Source of the DNA: Ruegeria atlantica | Lineage (GTDB): Bacteria; Pseudomonadota; Alphaproteobacteria; Rhodobacterales; Rhodobacteraceae | DNA length: 64,000 nucleotides | NCBI RefSeq assembly: GCF_013032455.1 | Contig: NZ_WQCF01000007.1 | Span: 62,001 to 126,000, forward strand | Direction of reading: 5' to 3' | In this document: positions 17,724 to 26,767 of the stretch, one piece after another | How the letters are laid out: every line of letters starts with the position of its first letter | Position numbering within the stretch: the stretch's first letter is position 1 | Notes under the pieces: generated by a model | What the model saw: the letters and a program-made list of their open reading frames with translations, nothing else | What the model was told of the DNA's origin: nothing | Database searches by the model: none | Position numbers and translations under genes: made by a program

Positions 17724-18590
17724 CTATTGCGCAAGGGTGTTCTGAACTTCGCCCCACAATCCATGCGACCACAGGTCGTTATGGCCCCCATTTGGGATAA
17801 CGTGAAGCTGGGCATTGTCTCCTGCCAGTGCGGCCAGTGCCTGACCATGATGCAGCGGAACCGTTTCATCTTCGGCACCGTGAAAGATCAGGATCGGCAC
17901 CGTGATCTGGTTGATCAGTTCGCGGGTGGCGAACTGGTCTTTCATAAGCGCCGAAACTGGCAGCAACGGATATCGTTCGGCCGCAACATCAACGGTTGCC
18001 GTGAACGGAGCCTCAAGAACCAGCAGCTGCGCATCCGGTCGTTGCTCGGCCACGGCCGCAGCAACACCCGTGCCTAGGCTCTGCCCGTGCAGGACAATAT
18101 CCGCGCCTTCGACATCCAGCCCATCGAAGATCTCAAGCCCATCCGAAATCAGCGCGATTTCTGAGGGTTCACCCCCGCTTCCGGGAAATCCCCGATAACT
18201 GGGAGCAAGCAAGCCGAAACCACTGTTAAGGATTTCTCGCAACCGGTCAGCCCGGTCGCCCAGATTGCCGCTTTGACCGTGAAAGAACAGGACCGTCGGA
18301 GCGCCTTCAATGGCCGAAGATGCGGACCATGCGGTCAACATAACCCCGTCGGCCATCGGCAACGAGATGACATCGACATCGGCCAGTCCGATCGTTTTCG
18401 GATCAGGCAGCGCGCCGGAAGGCTTGTAAAGCAGCGTATCCTGCTTTGCGTACATATACCCAACGATTGCTGCATAAAGCACGACAGCAACAAGAACCAA
18501 AAGGACCAGCGCCCTGTTTAGCCGTTCGAGTTTCGACCGTTGGTGCCGGCCTGATGACACCTTGTGTTCCAACGAATGCGCGCGCGTCAT
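17724..18590 (-). CDS. Membrane-anchored alpha/beta hydrolase
   Basis: A 288-residue protein whose ATG at 18590 has an excellent GGAGGGGATA ribosome site; the frame start at 18662 is rejected. One hydrophobic segment near residues 28-48 should anchor it in the inner membrane. The hydrolase fold follows: oxyanion FFHGQSGNLGD, nucleophile elbow HGQSLGTG, acid in HGAEDETVP and catalytic histidine in NGGHNDLW. It resembles the BEM46/ABHD13-type group of unknown substrate. Esterase or lipase activity is likely, nothing more specific. Confidence 0.87.
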   Translation of the reverse strand: MTRAHSLEHKVSSGRHQRSKLERLNRALVLLVLVAVVLYAAIVGYMYAKQDTLLYKPSGALPDPKTIGLADVDVISLPMADGVMLTAWSASSAIEGAPTVLFFHGQSGNLGDRADRLREILNSGFGLLAPSYRGFPGSGGEPSEIALISDGLEIFDGLDVEGADIVLHGQSLGTGVAAAVAEQRPDAQLLVLEAPFTATVDVAAERYPLLPVSALMKDQFATRELINQITVPILIFHGAEDETVPLHHGQALAALAGDNAQLHVIPNGGHNDLWSHGLWGEVQNTLAQ

Positions 18591-18806
18591 TATCCCCTCC
18601 GGTCCTGCGGGCTTCACACCGAAGTCGGGGAAGTCGCGCGTACTTTCAAGGCTGAAACACACGCTTTAATGCAAACTTAAATTTCTACAGGCATGGCAAT
18701 GTCATTGAATCTGGCCCGCCTCCCGTTCTTTCTCGAGGGACGTAAAAGTCTTGACCTCGATGCAGGGCCGGGGCTTGGTAGGGGAAATACACTAACAGGA
18801 ACCCCC

Positions 18807-19436
18807 ATGCCCATAGACCTTTGGCTGGCCTTCGTGGCCGCTTCAACCGCCTTGCTGCTGATCCCCGGACCGACCGTACTGCTGGTGCTTAGCTATGCCC
18901 TGTCGAAAGGGCGCAGCGTGGCCGTCGCGTCGGCCACTGGGGTTGCGGTGGGGGATCTGTTGGCCATGACGGCGTCTCTGTTGGGACTGGGTGCGCTGGT
19001 TCTGGCCTCGGCCACGCTGTTTTCGATTCTGAAATGGATTGGCGCGGCCTATTTGGTATGGCTGGGCATCAAATTGTTGCGCAGTGCGCCTTCGGGCGGG
19101 CTGGAAACACCGGACACTTTACGGGAAGTTACCACGCACAGCGTTTTTGGTCACGCTGCAGCCGTCACTGCACTGAACCCTAAATCCATCGCATTCTTCA
19201 TTGCATTCGTGCCGCAATTCCTGCGCCCCGATGGCGCTCTGGGTCCACAATTTTCCATCCTGATCGCAACATTCGTCGGCCTCGCCTGGCTGAACGCATT
19301 GGCCTATGCACTGCTCGCGGACCGCCTGCGCCAAATGATCGGACGGTCCGGCGTTGTTACCGCAATGACCCGGTTCGGAGGGCTGACCCTGATCGGAATG
19401 GGGGTTGCGACCGCCGCGCTGCGCCGCCCGGCCTGA
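18807..19436 (+). CDS. LysE/RhtB family amino-acid exporter
   Basis: A 209-residue inner-membrane protein with five to six hydrophobic segments. The start at 18807 (MPIDLWLAF) follows an ACAGGA site; the open frame extends upstream to 18693 but that stretch does not resemble the family. The LIPGPTVLLVLSYAL segment after the first helix and the LNPKSIAFFIAFVPQF segment are typical of LysE/RhtB exporters, which remove homoserine lactones, threonine or other amino acids. It ends three bases from the convergent gene at 19440. Confidence 0.88.
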   Translation: MPIDLWLAFVAASTALLLIPGPTVLLVLSYALSKGRSVAVASATGVAVGDLLAMTASLLGLGALVLASATLFSILKWIGAAYLVWLGIKLLRSAPSGGLETPDTLREVTTHSVFGHAAAVTALNPKSIAFFIAFVPQFLRPDGALGPQFSILIATFVGLAWLNALAYALLADRLRQMIGRSGVVTAMTRFGGLTLIGMGVATAALRRPA

Positions 19437-19439
19437 GGA

Positions 19440-19634
19440 TCAATCCTCGGCGTGTTCCTTCATGAAACCACGGATGAAGCGCCGGATTTCCCGCGCGGCT
19501 GAGGTATCCAGTTCCTTGCAAAGTTCGACAAATGCGTCGCGCTCGTCCTTGTCCAGACGCAAAACCAACTGACTGTTTTTCTTGGTAGAACCTTTACCAT
19601 CTTTCTTTGCCACGTTCTTTTCCCCGTCGAACAC
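19440..19634 (-). CDS. Short basic protein, possible ribbon-helix-helix DNA-binding protein
   Basis: A frame of 64 residues with GTG starts at 19634 and 19613 (57 residues); the shorter form begins [12 protein letters not shown]. After a lysine-rich N-terminus comes [19 protein letters not shown], a strand followed by a helix, then a second helix [11 protein letters not shown]: the layout of a ribbon-helix-helix (CopG/Arc-type) repressor. No toxin gene is adjacent. It is divergent from the small frame at 19713. If real, it might act on the region between them. Start choice and function are uncertain. Confidence 0.5.
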   Translation of the reverse strand: MFDGEKNVAKKDGKGSTKKNSQLVLRLDKDERDAFVELCKELDTSAAREIRRFIRGFMKEHAED

Positions 19635-19712
19635 TTGATTCTTTTAGCGATGCAATGTATATACACCGCATAGAAATTGTAGTTATCGAGCACCTAACAA
19701 TAAAAAAGGAAT

Positions 19713-19853
19713 ATGGCAATGAACCTTCATGCTGCTCAGGCATTTCTTTTGCGAGACCAGCGCAACTGGCGCAAACCGCATCTGTCGTGGCTGCCTGCCG
19801 CGCTCTTTCGGTACAAAAGCCTGCCGAACTCTGTTTCGCAACGTCGCAAGTAA
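19713..19853 (+). CDS. Possible small protein upstream of apt
   Basis: A 46-codon frame (44 if the second ATG at 19719 is used), with an AAAAAAGGA site at 19701-19710, eight bases from the second ATG. The product is basic and rich in Trp, Arg and Leu ([18 protein letters not shown] in the middle), without a clear membrane segment or known domain. It lies 80 bases before apt on the same strand in otherwise unoccupied DNA. It could be a leader peptide, a small protein or a chance frame with a good ribosome site. Confidence 0.35.
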   Translation: MAMNLHAAQAFLLRDQRNWRKPHLSWLPAALFRYKSLPNSVSQRRK

Positions 19854-19933
19854 GGCGACGGCAATCTTTCCTTGCAAGGCTGACCCCAATGGGCCAAACA
19901 CGCCCGCGTGTTTTGACGCCAAAGGGGTTGGCC

Positions 19934-20473
19934 ATGTCCAGAAACAAGTCGGTCAAGGATTACATCCGAACCATCGTTGATTTCCCGCATGAAGGGATCA
20001 TGTTCCGGGACGTCACCACCCTGTTCGCCGATCCGCGCGGGTTCCGTATGGCGATCGACCAGATGCTGCACCCCTATGCAGGTGAACGGATCGACAAGGT
20101 CGTCGGCCTTGAGGCGCGCGGTTTCATCCTCGGCGGCGCGATTGCCCACCAGTTGAGCGTCGGTTTTGTCCCGATCCGCAAAAAGGGCAAGCTACCGGGA
20201 ACCACGATCAGCCAAGACTACAAACTAGAATATGGCGAGGCCATCGTTGAGATCCACGATGACGCCATCCAACCGGGCGAGAAAATCCTGGTCGTCGATG
20301 ACCTGTTGGCCACCGGAGGCACCGCCGCCGCCGGGATCAAGCTGATCGAGCGGCTGGGCGGTGAGAATGTCTCGTGTTCCTTCATCATCGACCTGCCGGA
20401 ACTGGGCGGTCGCAAGGTGCTGGAAGAGATGGGCATGGACGTACATATTCTGTGCGAATTCGAAGGGCTTTAA
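19934..20473 (+). CDS. apt: Adenine phosphoribosyltransferase
   Basis: A 179-residue enzyme that makes AMP from adenine and PRPP. The start at 19934 ([11 protein letters not shown]) gives the usual length; the open frame reaches back to 19607 but that part is not homologous. The PRPP-binding motif [16 protein letters not shown] is complete, and [12 protein letters not shown] and [14 protein letters not shown] are family signatures. It would salvage adenine produced by mtaP in the same region. Confidence 0.96.
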   Translation: MSRNKSVKDYIRTIVDFPHEGIMFRDVTTLFADPRGFRMAIDQMLHPYAGERIDKVVGLEARGFILGGAIAHQLSVGFVPIRKKGKLPGTTISQDYKLEYGEAIVEIHDDAIQPGEKILVVDDLLATGGTAAAGIKLIERLGGENVSCSFIIDLPELGGRKVLEEMGMDVHILCEFEGL

Positions 20474-20641
20474 GCACCCTGTGTTCACAAAATCGTGAGT
20501 GGAAACTCAAAGCCAAGCGGGCTTAGCGCGGCACGACGCAATATCAACCCAATCCCACAGACACATTCAGTGATCTTATCGCGAGGGTCTCCCGTATCCG
20601 TGATGATGCCGCTTGAGGCATTTCAACAAGGGATTTGTATC

Positions 20642-21124
20642 ATGTTTCGCAAACTTGCTTACGCCGGCGTGGCCAGCCTGTTCGTCGGCACGTCCGCTTT
20701 CGCTGATGGGCATTCGAAGGACATCGTCGACACCGCCGTCGGTGCCGGCAGCTTTGAAACCCTGGTCGCCGCCGTTCAGGCCGCTGGTCTGGTGGACACG
20801 CTGAAGGGTGAAGGCCCGTTCACTGTGTTCGCCCCCACGGATGAGGCTTTTGCCGCCCTGCCAGAAGGCACTGTGGAAACACTCCTCTTGCCCGAGAACA
20901 AGGATCAACTGGTCGCGGTCCTGACCTATCATGTGGTGTCGGGCAAAGTGATGTCGGGTGATCTGTCCGACGACATGACTGCAGCCACGGTTCAAGGTGG
21001 AGACATCACCATTGATCTGGACAATGGAGTGATGGTGAATGATGCCAAAGTGGTTCAGGCCGATATCGAAACCTCGAACGGCGTGATCCACGTCATCGAC
21101 AAGGTTATCCTGCCGGGCTCGTAA
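20642..21124 (+). CDS. Secreted fasciclin (FAS1) domain protein
   Basis: A 160-residue protein with a signal peptide (cleavage likely after SAFA, about residue 21) and one FAS1 domain filling the rest. Both conserved FAS1 boxes are present: [15 protein letters not shown] and the C-terminal [12 protein letters not shown]. The ATG at 20642 is the natural start. Single-FAS1 proteins of this size are common in the periplasm of Rhodobacteraceae, some being induced by singlet oxygen; the role is probably in adhesion or stress. An intrinsic terminator follows immediately. Confidence 0.9.
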   Translation: MFRKLAYAGVASLFVGTSAFADGHSKDIVDTAVGAGSFETLVAAVQAAGLVDTLKGEGPFTVFAPTDEAFAALPEGTVETLLLPENKDQLVAVLTYHVVSGKVMSGDLSDDMTAATVQGGDITIDLDNGVMVNDAKVVQADIETSNGVIHVIDKVILPGS

Positions 21125-21132
21125 TCGCCCCA

Positions 21133-21165
21133 ACGCGGCCCGACACATCCAAGGGCCGCGTCTTT
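21133..21165. terminator. Intrinsic terminator after the fasciclin gene
   Basis: A nine-base-pair stem (ACGCGGCCC with GGGCCGCGT) around an 11-base loop is followed by TCTTTA. It lies between the convergent fasciclin and FAD-oxidase genes and reaches the stop codon of the latter. Confidence 0.7.
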
Positions 21166-22576
21166 ACCTCAAAACCGCGCCTGGGTTCATGATCCCCAAT
21201 GGGTCCAGCGCGGTTTTGATGGCGCGCATCGCCGCCAGCTTTGTCGAGTCCCCGTATCTCTCAAGGTCACCGGATTTAAGGCGACCCACCCCGTGCTCGG
21301 CACTGACAGACCCGTCAAACGCGTGGACTAGGTCATGCACGGCGTGTTTCACAGCCTGCCTTTGCCCATCGAAATCGGACCGGTTACGACCCAGCGGCGG
21401 GAACACGTTGTAGTGCAGATTGCCGTCCCCCAGATGTCCAAAGCAGTTTATGCGGAACGGGCCAAGCGCCGACACCACCTCGGCGCCACGAACAATAAAC
21501 TCGGGAATCCGCGAGATCGGAATCGAGATATCGTGGCTCGACACCGAACCGATCAGGCGGTTCGCCTCCGGGATGCGTTCACGAACGGCCCAGAGGTCCA
21601 TGCGCTGCGCCTCGCTCTGCGCGATGACCGCATCGCCAACAAGGCCAGCCTCCTCCGCTGCGGCGTAAATCGTTTCCAGCGCCTCTGACGGTGATTGCCC
21701 GGCAAACAGACCCAACTCGATCAGCACGCACCATTCGGGTTGCGTTGCAAAGGGCTGCCGCACTTCAGGCAGCACCTCGGTCAGGAATTGCAGCCCTTGC
21801 CGGTGGATCAGTTCAAATGTAGAAATTCCATCCCCCAACTGACCCCGCGCCAGTGCCAGCAACTCGATGGCCGCCTCGGGCGAGGCAACCTGCAGCATCG
21901 CAGTCCCCACCGCTTCGGGTCGCGGAAACAGATGCAGCGAGGCCGCCGTGATGACCCCCAACGTGCCCTCGGAGCCGACCAGCAGGTCACGCAAATCGTA
22001 CCCGGTGTTGTCCTTGCGCAGCCGGCTGAGCCCATGCCAAATCTCTCCGTTCGGCAAAACCGCCTCTAGCCCCAGACACAGATCGCGTGCATTGCCATAT
22101 CGCAGCACGTTCACTCCACCCGCATTGGTGGCAAGGTTCCCACCGATCCGGCACGACCCCTGCGCCGCCAACGCCAGCGGGAACAGCCGATTGGCCCCCT
22201 CAGCAGCGGCCTGCACATCGGCCAGAATCGCGCCGGCCTCGGCGATCAGAATGTTCTCGGTTGGGTAAACCGCGCGGATCGCCGTCATCCGCTCCAGCGA
22301 AATCAACAAAGGCGCAGGCCCATCAGGCACAACCTGCCCGCCCACCAGCCCGGTGCCACCGCCATAGGGCACCACCGGCACCCGCGCGTCCGAGGCCAGC
22401 CGCACCAGCGCCGACACGTCCTCAACCGTTCGCGGTAGGGCCAGCAACCCTGCGCGCCCGGCAAATCGGCGGCGCGGTTCTTCCAGATAGCGTTCGCTGA
22501 CAGGTCGCAGGATATCGTCACCAAGATTGGCGCGGATCAGCTTGGCAAGGGTCTCATCGGCAGGATTCAGTGTCAT
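21164..22576 (-). CDS. FAD-linked oxidase, D-2-hydroxyacid dehydrogenase type
   Basis: A 470-residue flavoprotein. The start at 22576 has an AAGGA site seven bases upstream. The FAD-binding PCMH domain occupies about residues 35-215 with PYGGGTGLVGG and NLATNAGGVNVLRYG, and the C-terminal FAD_linked-oxidase C domain ends in SAEHGVGRLKSG and NPGAVL. Relatives are D-lactate, D-2-hydroxyglutarate and glycolate dehydrogenases that pass electrons to the respiratory chain. There are no glycolate-oxidase glcE/glcF partners adjacent, so a D-2-hydroxyacid dehydrogenase is the best guess. The MBL-fold gene lies 38 bases upstream on the same strand. Confidence 0.9.
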   Translation of the reverse strand: MTLNPADETLAKLIRANLGDDILRPVSERYLEEPRRRFAGRAGLLALPRTVEDVSALVRLASDARVPVVPYGGGTGLVGGQVVPDGPAPLLISLERMTAIRAVYPTENILIAEAGAILADVQAAAEGANRLFPLALAAQGSCRIGGNLATNAGGVNVLRYGNARDLCLGLEAVLPNGEIWHGLSRLRKDNTGYDLRDLLVGSEGTLGVITAASLHLFPRPEAVGTAMLQVASPEAAIELLALARGQLGDGISTFELIHRQGLQFLTEVLPEVRQPFATQPEWCVLIELGLFAGQSPSEALETIYAAAEEAGLVGDAVIAQSEAQRMDLWAVRERIPEANRLIGSVSSHDISIPISRIPEFIVRGAEVVSALGPFRINCFGHLGDGNLHYNVFPPLGRNRSDFDGQRQAVKHAVHDLVHAFDGSVSAEHGVGRLKSGDLERYGDSTKLAAMRAIKTALDPLGIMNPGAVLR

Positions 22577-22614
22577 ACCTATTCCTTGCCCAAGCGACCC
22601 TGTCCCCACAAGCC

Positions 22615-23433
22615 CTATTCCAATTCAATCAGATAGCGCGGCTCAAGCACCACCACCGTGGGCCGGTCTGGCAGGGTCTTCAAAGAAACAACCAATTCCG
22701 ACACCCCGTTTCGCTCAACCGGAAAGTCATTGCGTATATCGATCAGGAACCGGTCCAGCGAAAAGCCTGAAAACCAGTGCATCGGTATAATGACCGAGCT
22801 CTTCAACCGCTTCAGAACCGCGATCATGTCAGGCAGAGGCATGGTCGTGCCCCCATCCACTGCAGCCATCACCACATCCAGCCGCCCCAGCGCCGCAAAC
22901 TGCTCATCCGAAGGCACATGATGTAGGTGGCCGAGATGACCAATGCACAGCCCTTCGATCTCGAACACAAAGATCGAATTGCCGCGCTCCTCAACCCCGC
23001 CGTAGGCGGATCGAATGTCGGTCGAGACATTGCGCACCAGCATTTCACCCAGATCAAGGTGATGTTCGATCCCCTTCCCAAACTCGCCCCATCCTGGCAG
23101 AACATACGGAATGGCCGGATCTGGATGCGCGGTCCAATGGGTGCTGTGAGCGTGGTTCATGGTGACTACATCGGGGATCAGATCGGCGCTGCCAATGAAT
23201 CCGGTGAAATCCGTCACTGCGTTCAAGCCGCCGCGCGTTTGGATCAGGAACGAGGCATGGGCGATATAACTGATTCGCACCGAAAATTCCGGGATCGGAT
23301 CTGTCCAGGCCGCCTTGTGAATATACTCGATCCCCGGTGCCGCATCCGCGATGGCAATGCAATGGCTCGGCCGCCGCTCCTGCGCTACGGCCCCGCTCGA
23401 AATCACCACCAATACCACAACTATCCAACGCAT
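22615..23433 (-). CDS. Periplasmic metallo-beta-lactamase-fold hydrolase
   Basis: A 272-residue protein with a signal peptide (cleavage near AVAQ, residue 18). The body is an MBL fold related to the UlaG/lactonase group: TDFTGFIG, then NHAHSTHW, then GHLGHLHH and IPMHWFSG. The usual HxHxDH metal motif reads HAHSTH here, so the conserved aspartate is replaced by threonine, which suggests altered metal binding or chemistry. Substrate unknown. It shares a strand with the FAD oxidase and may be co-transcribed. Confidence 0.82.
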   Translation of the reverse strand: MRWIVVVLVVISSGAVAQERRPSHCIAIADAAPGIEYIHKAAWTDPIPEFSVRISYIAHASFLIQTRGGLNAVTDFTGFIGSADLIPDVVTMNHAHSTHWTAHPDPAIPYVLPGWGEFGKGIEHHLDLGEMLVRNVSTDIRSAYGGVEERGNSIFVFEIEGLCIGHLGHLHHVPSDEQFAALGRLDVVMAAVDGGTTMPLPDMIAVLKRLKSSVIIPMHWFSGFSLDRFLIDIRNDFPVERNGVSELVVSLKTLPDRPTVVVLEPRYLIELE

Positions 23434-23475
23434 GCGGGAAGTGTAGCGCAGAACGCACCCAAGTCATGCCCCTAG

Positions 23476-23538
23476 TTCATCTGGCCAAAAATATCTCGGG
23501 GGAGTCGCGGCTTGCCGCGGCGGGGGCAGAGCCCCCTA
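23476..23538. repeat. Third copy of the dispersed palindromic repeat
   Basis: The copy starts TTCATCTGGCCAAAAATATC and continues into two hairpins, GCGGCTTGCCGC and GGGGGCAGAGCCCCC. It matches the right-hand copy at 14955 base for base over most of its first 25 positions. Its end overlaps the stop codon of the GNAT gene (TAG at 23538-23536), so the repeat supplies the end of that reading frame. Confidence 0.75.
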
Positions 23539-24120
23539 CCCTGCGTCTGTCTTGCCTCGTCGATCCGAACGTAGACTGGCGTACAAAACATGTGTCCGCC
23601 AACGCCCGTTGATCTGCAGATAAGACTGCGCCACACCCTCGTATTTGAAACCCGAGCTTTCCAGCAATCCCCGAGAGGGGGTGTTTTCTGGCAAGCAGGC
23701 AGCCTCGATCCGGCTCAGGTCCAAACGGGTGAATGCGTAATGAACCACCGCACCAATGGCCTCCCGCATATAGCCGTTGCGCGCAAAGGCCTGACCGGTC
23801 CAATACCCCAGCGTACCCGCCTGCGCCGGGCCGCGGCGGATGTTATCCAGCGTGATCGCCCCGACCAAAAGATCATCTGAGCGCCGAAACAGGAACAAGG
23901 GGATCGCGGTGCCGCTAGCCACGGACCGCTGCGCCCAGTAGACACGGTTGGTAAAAGATTTTCTAGTCAGGTGATCCTTGGCCCAGACCGGCTCCCACGG
24001 GGTCAGATATTCCTTGGATGCACGTCGCAGTGCTGTCCAGTCGTTGAAGTCAGAATGCACCGGCGGGCGCAGGCTGAGGCGCTCGGTTTCGAGTTTCAGC
24101 TTGCGTCGGCCCAAAAGCAT
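23536..24120 (-). CDS. GNAT acetyltransferase, RimJ/RimL type
   Basis: A 194-residue acetyltransferase of the RimJ/RimL group, which acetylates ribosomal-protein N-termini or amino sugars. It begins MLLGRRKLKLETERLSLR, the usual strand, and has GYWTGQAFARNGYMREAI for acetyl-CoA binding and ENTPSRGLLESSGFKYEG near the end. The ATG at 24120 overlaps the stop of the M16 peptidase gene (TGATG), so translation is coupled. A GTG three bases earlier is the alternative. The last codons lie within a dispersed repeat. Confidence 0.9.
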   Translation of the reverse strand: MLLGRRKLKLETERLSLRPPVHSDFNDWTALRRASKEYLTPWEPVWAKDHLTRKSFTNRVYWAQRSVASGTAIPLFLFRRSDDLLVGAITLDNIRRGPAQAGTLGYWTGQAFARNGYMREAIGAVVHYAFTRLDLSRIEAACLPENTPSRGLLESSGFKYEGVAQSYLQINGRWRTHVLYASLRSDRRGKTDAG

Positions 24121-25382
24121 CACGCGGCGCGCCTCTCCTGCAAATCTGCCAATGATGGCGCCCCTGAAACCGGTCCATATAGCGCCAGCGCCGCCGGAGC
24201 CCGAACCGCCATGTTTTCGGCGAAGGCGCGCACGTCTTCGGTGCTGACCGCATCAATCTTGGCAACCGTATCCTCAAGAGACGGCACCCGGCCCCAAATC
24301 TGCACCAGACGCGCCAGACGTTCCGCCCGGTTCGACGGGCTTTCCAACCCCATAAGCATTCCCGCTTTCATCTGCGCACGGGCACGCGCGACCTCCTCCG
24401 GGCTCATGTCCTCGGCGGCGCGCTTCATCTCGTCGATGGTGATCGTTGCCAATTCACCTACTTGATCAGCCGAAGTCCCGGCGTAGATCGTCGTCGTGCC
24501 AGTATCCGCATAAGCCCCGGTTTGCGCAAAGATCGTGTAACAAAGCCCACGCGATTCACGAACCTCCTGGAACAGTCGCGAAGACATCCCCCCGCCCAAT
24601 GCGGTCGAATAAATCTGCGCGGTATAGATCGCATCATCGCGATAGCCGGGGCTTTCCAACGCCAGCGCGAAATGTGCCTGCTCCAGCTCTTTCTCCTGCC
24701 GCGCTTCGCCACCGGTGAATTGCGCCGCTTCGGGGATCAGACCTTTGCGCGGCTGTAGATGGCCAAACATCTCTTCGGCCATTTTCATCAGCGCGTCGTG
24801 ATCCACAGCGCCTGCGGCCGACAAGATCATCTGTTCCGGCCCGTAATGCTCGGCCACGAAGCCCGACAGGTCCTCGCGCGAGAAAGCACTCACCCGCTCG
24901 GTCGGGCCAAGAATGGTGCGGCCCAGCGGCTGGTCGTGATAGCTTTGCTCCTGCAACCAGTCAAAGATCACGTCGTCGGGCGTGTCATAGGCCTGACCGA
25001 TCTCTTGCAGGATCACGCCGCGTTCAACTTCGATCTCACGCGGATCGAAAATGGGGTTCATGACGATGTCCCCGATCACATCCATCGCCAACGCCACGTC
25101 GTCTTTCAAGACGCGTGCATAATAGGCCGTCACCTCGCGCGAAGTGTAGGCATTGATATAGCCGCCTACGTCCTCGATCGCTTCGGCGATTTGCAGGGCG
25201 GAACGCCGCTCGGTTCCCTTGAAAGCCATATGCTCAAGGAAATGCGCGATGCCGTTCTGCTCGATCCGTTCATGCCGACCACCGGCGGTCACCCAGATGC
25301 CGATGGCCGCAGATTGCAGCCCCGGCATATGTTCACTGACGATACGGAACCCGTTCTTCAGTTGGTCTTGTCTGACAGTCAC
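24120..25382 (-). CDS. M16 family zinc peptidase (mitochondrial processing peptidase-like)
   Basis: A 420-residue single-chain M16B peptidase. The inverted zinc motif HFLEH is at residues 47-51, with the third ligand expected in EIEVERGVILQE about 75 residues later. Bacterial members resemble the beta subunit of mitochondrial processing peptidase and degrade peptides in the cytoplasm. It starts inside the stop of thrC (ATGA overlap) and ends inside the start of the GNAT gene, making a tightly coupled thrC-M16-rimJ string seen widely in the Rhodobacteraceae. Confidence 0.94.
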   Translation of the reverse strand: MTVRQDQLKNGFRIVSEHMPGLQSAAIGIWVTAGGRHERIEQNGIAHFLEHMAFKGTERRSALQIAEAIEDVGGYINAYTSREVTAYYARVLKDDVALAMDVIGDIVMNPIFDPREIEVERGVILQEIGQAYDTPDDVIFDWLQEQSYHDQPLGRTILGPTERVSAFSREDLSGFVAEHYGPEQMILSAAGAVDHDALMKMAEEMFGHLQPRKGLIPEAAQFTGGEARQEKELEQAHFALALESPGYRDDAIYTAQIYSTALGGGMSSRLFQEVRESRGLCYTIFAQTGAYADTGTTTIYAGTSADQVGELATITIDEMKRAAEDMSPEEVARARAQMKAGMLMGLESPSNRAERLARLVQIWGRVPSLEDTVAKIDAVSTEDVRAFAENMAVRAPAALALYGPVSGAPSLADLQERRAA

Positions 25383-26767
25383 TCAGCAATATGCCTTTTG
25401 ATATGATCCTCGATGGCGCCCAGATCATTGGCGATGCGGGTCACCCGTTCCGGACGTTCATACAGATCAGACATGCGGGATGGAAGAGGCGGATGTACGT
25501 CGCTCGCCTTCTCGACCGCCGCCGGGAATTTCGCCGGATGCGCAGTGGCCAGCGTGATCATTGGCACATCCGTCGCACGATGATCTTCGGCTACTTTGAT
25601 GCCCACAGCAGTGTGCGGGCAAACCAGCTCGGCACTATGTGCCAGCGTATGCTCGATCGTTGCCAGCGTTTCGTCTTCAGACACACGGCCCGAGTCGAAA
25701 TTCTCACGCAGCGCCTCCATTGCCCCTTGGCTGACGTTGAAGCCGCCGGTTTTGAGTTCATCCATCAACTGCGCGACTGCTGCGCCATCCTCGCCATAGG
25801 CATAGTACAGCGCGCGTTCAAAGTTCGAGCTGACCTGAATATCCATCGACGGGCTGATCGAAGGGATGGTGTCGCCCTTGAAATACCCCTCACCCGAGAG
25901 GCAACGATGCAGGATGTCGTTCTGGTTCGTTGCTACGACCAAACGGTCAATGGGCAGCCCCATACGCTTGGCGATATAACCCGCAAAGATGTCACCGAAG
26001 TTGCCGGTGGGAACGGTAAAGCTTACCTTGCGATGCGGTGCGCCCAGGTTGGTCGCCGCCGAGAAATAGTAGACCACCTGCGCCAGAACACGGGCAAAGT
26101 TGATCGAGTTCACACCGGCCAGCTTCACCCCATCGCGGAAGTCGAAATCGTTGAACATGTCTTTCACAGCAGCCTGACAATCATCAAAATCGCCATCCAC
26201 GGCCAGCGCGTGCACGTTGCTGTCAGCTGGCGTCGTCATCTGACGGCGCTGCACCTCGGACACACGACCATGGGGAAACAGGATGAACACGTCCACGGCG
26301 TCAAGCCCCCGGAAGGCCTCAATCGCGGCCGAGCCTGTGTCTCCGCTGGTCGCGCCCACGATGGTCACACGTTCACCGCGTCGCTTCAAGGCAACCTGAA
26401 ACAACTGGCCAATCAGTTGCATAGCAAAGTCTTTGAACGCCAGCGTTGGACCGTGGAACAACTCCAGCAGGAAATGGTTTTCGTTCAGCTGTTTCAGCGG
26501 CGCGCGGGCGTCGTGGCCGAAACCTTCATAGGCGCGGGCGATGATCTGTTTGAACTCATCCTCGGCAAACGAGCCGCTAACATAAGGCCACATTACGCGG
26601 AATGCGATTTCCTCATAAGGCAAACCAGCCAGCGCCGCGATCTCGTCCTGCGACATCACCGGAATCTCGGCGGGCAGGTACAGGCCGCCGTCACGGGCCA
26701 GCCCGGTCAGCATCGCCTCTTCAAATGTCAGTTCGGGCGCTTGCCCGCGGGTCGAGATATATTTCAT
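25379..26767 (-). CDS. thrC: Threonine synthase
   Basis: The 462-residue PLP enzyme converts O-phosphohomoserine to threonine. The PLP lysine is in HGPTLAFKDFAMQ (Lys112), and the phosphate-binding GATSGDTGSAA follows near residue 157. The N-terminal MKYISTRG is standard. It overlaps surf1 upstream and the M16 gene downstream by four bases each (ATGA), so it is translated from a polycistronic message beginning at surf1. Confidence 0.97.
   Translation of the reverse strand: MKYISTRGQAPELTFEEAMLTGLARDGGLYLPAEIPVMSQDEIAALAGLPYEEIAFRVMWPYVSGSFAEDEFKQIIARAYEGFGHDARAPLKQLNENHFLLELFHGPTLAFKDFAMQLIGQLFQVALKRRGERVTIVGATSGDTGSAAIEAFRGLDAVDVFILFPHGRVSEVQRRQMTTPADSNVHALAVDGDFDDCQAAVKDMFNDFDFRDGVKLAGVNSINFARVLAQVVYYFSAATNLGAPHRKVSFTVPTGNFGDIFAGYIAKRMGLPIDRLVVATNQNDILHRCLSGEGYFKGDTIPSISPSMDIQVSSNFERALYYAYGEDGAAVAQLMDELKTGGFNVSQGAMEALRENFDSGRVSEDETLATIEHTLAHSAELVCPHTAVGIKVAEDHRATDVPMITLATAHPAKFPAAVEKASDVHPPLPSRMSDLYERPERVTRIANDLGAIEDHIKRHIAE

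Noticed and set aside
19607-19933. N-terminal extension of apt
   Set aside because: The frame is open but the 109 extra residues do not resemble Apt, and the ATG at 19934 gives the normal length.
20560-20600. Possible RpoE-type promoter (TGATCT) upstream of the fasciclin gene
   Set aside because: The -35-like element is present but no matching -10 element occurs at the right distance.
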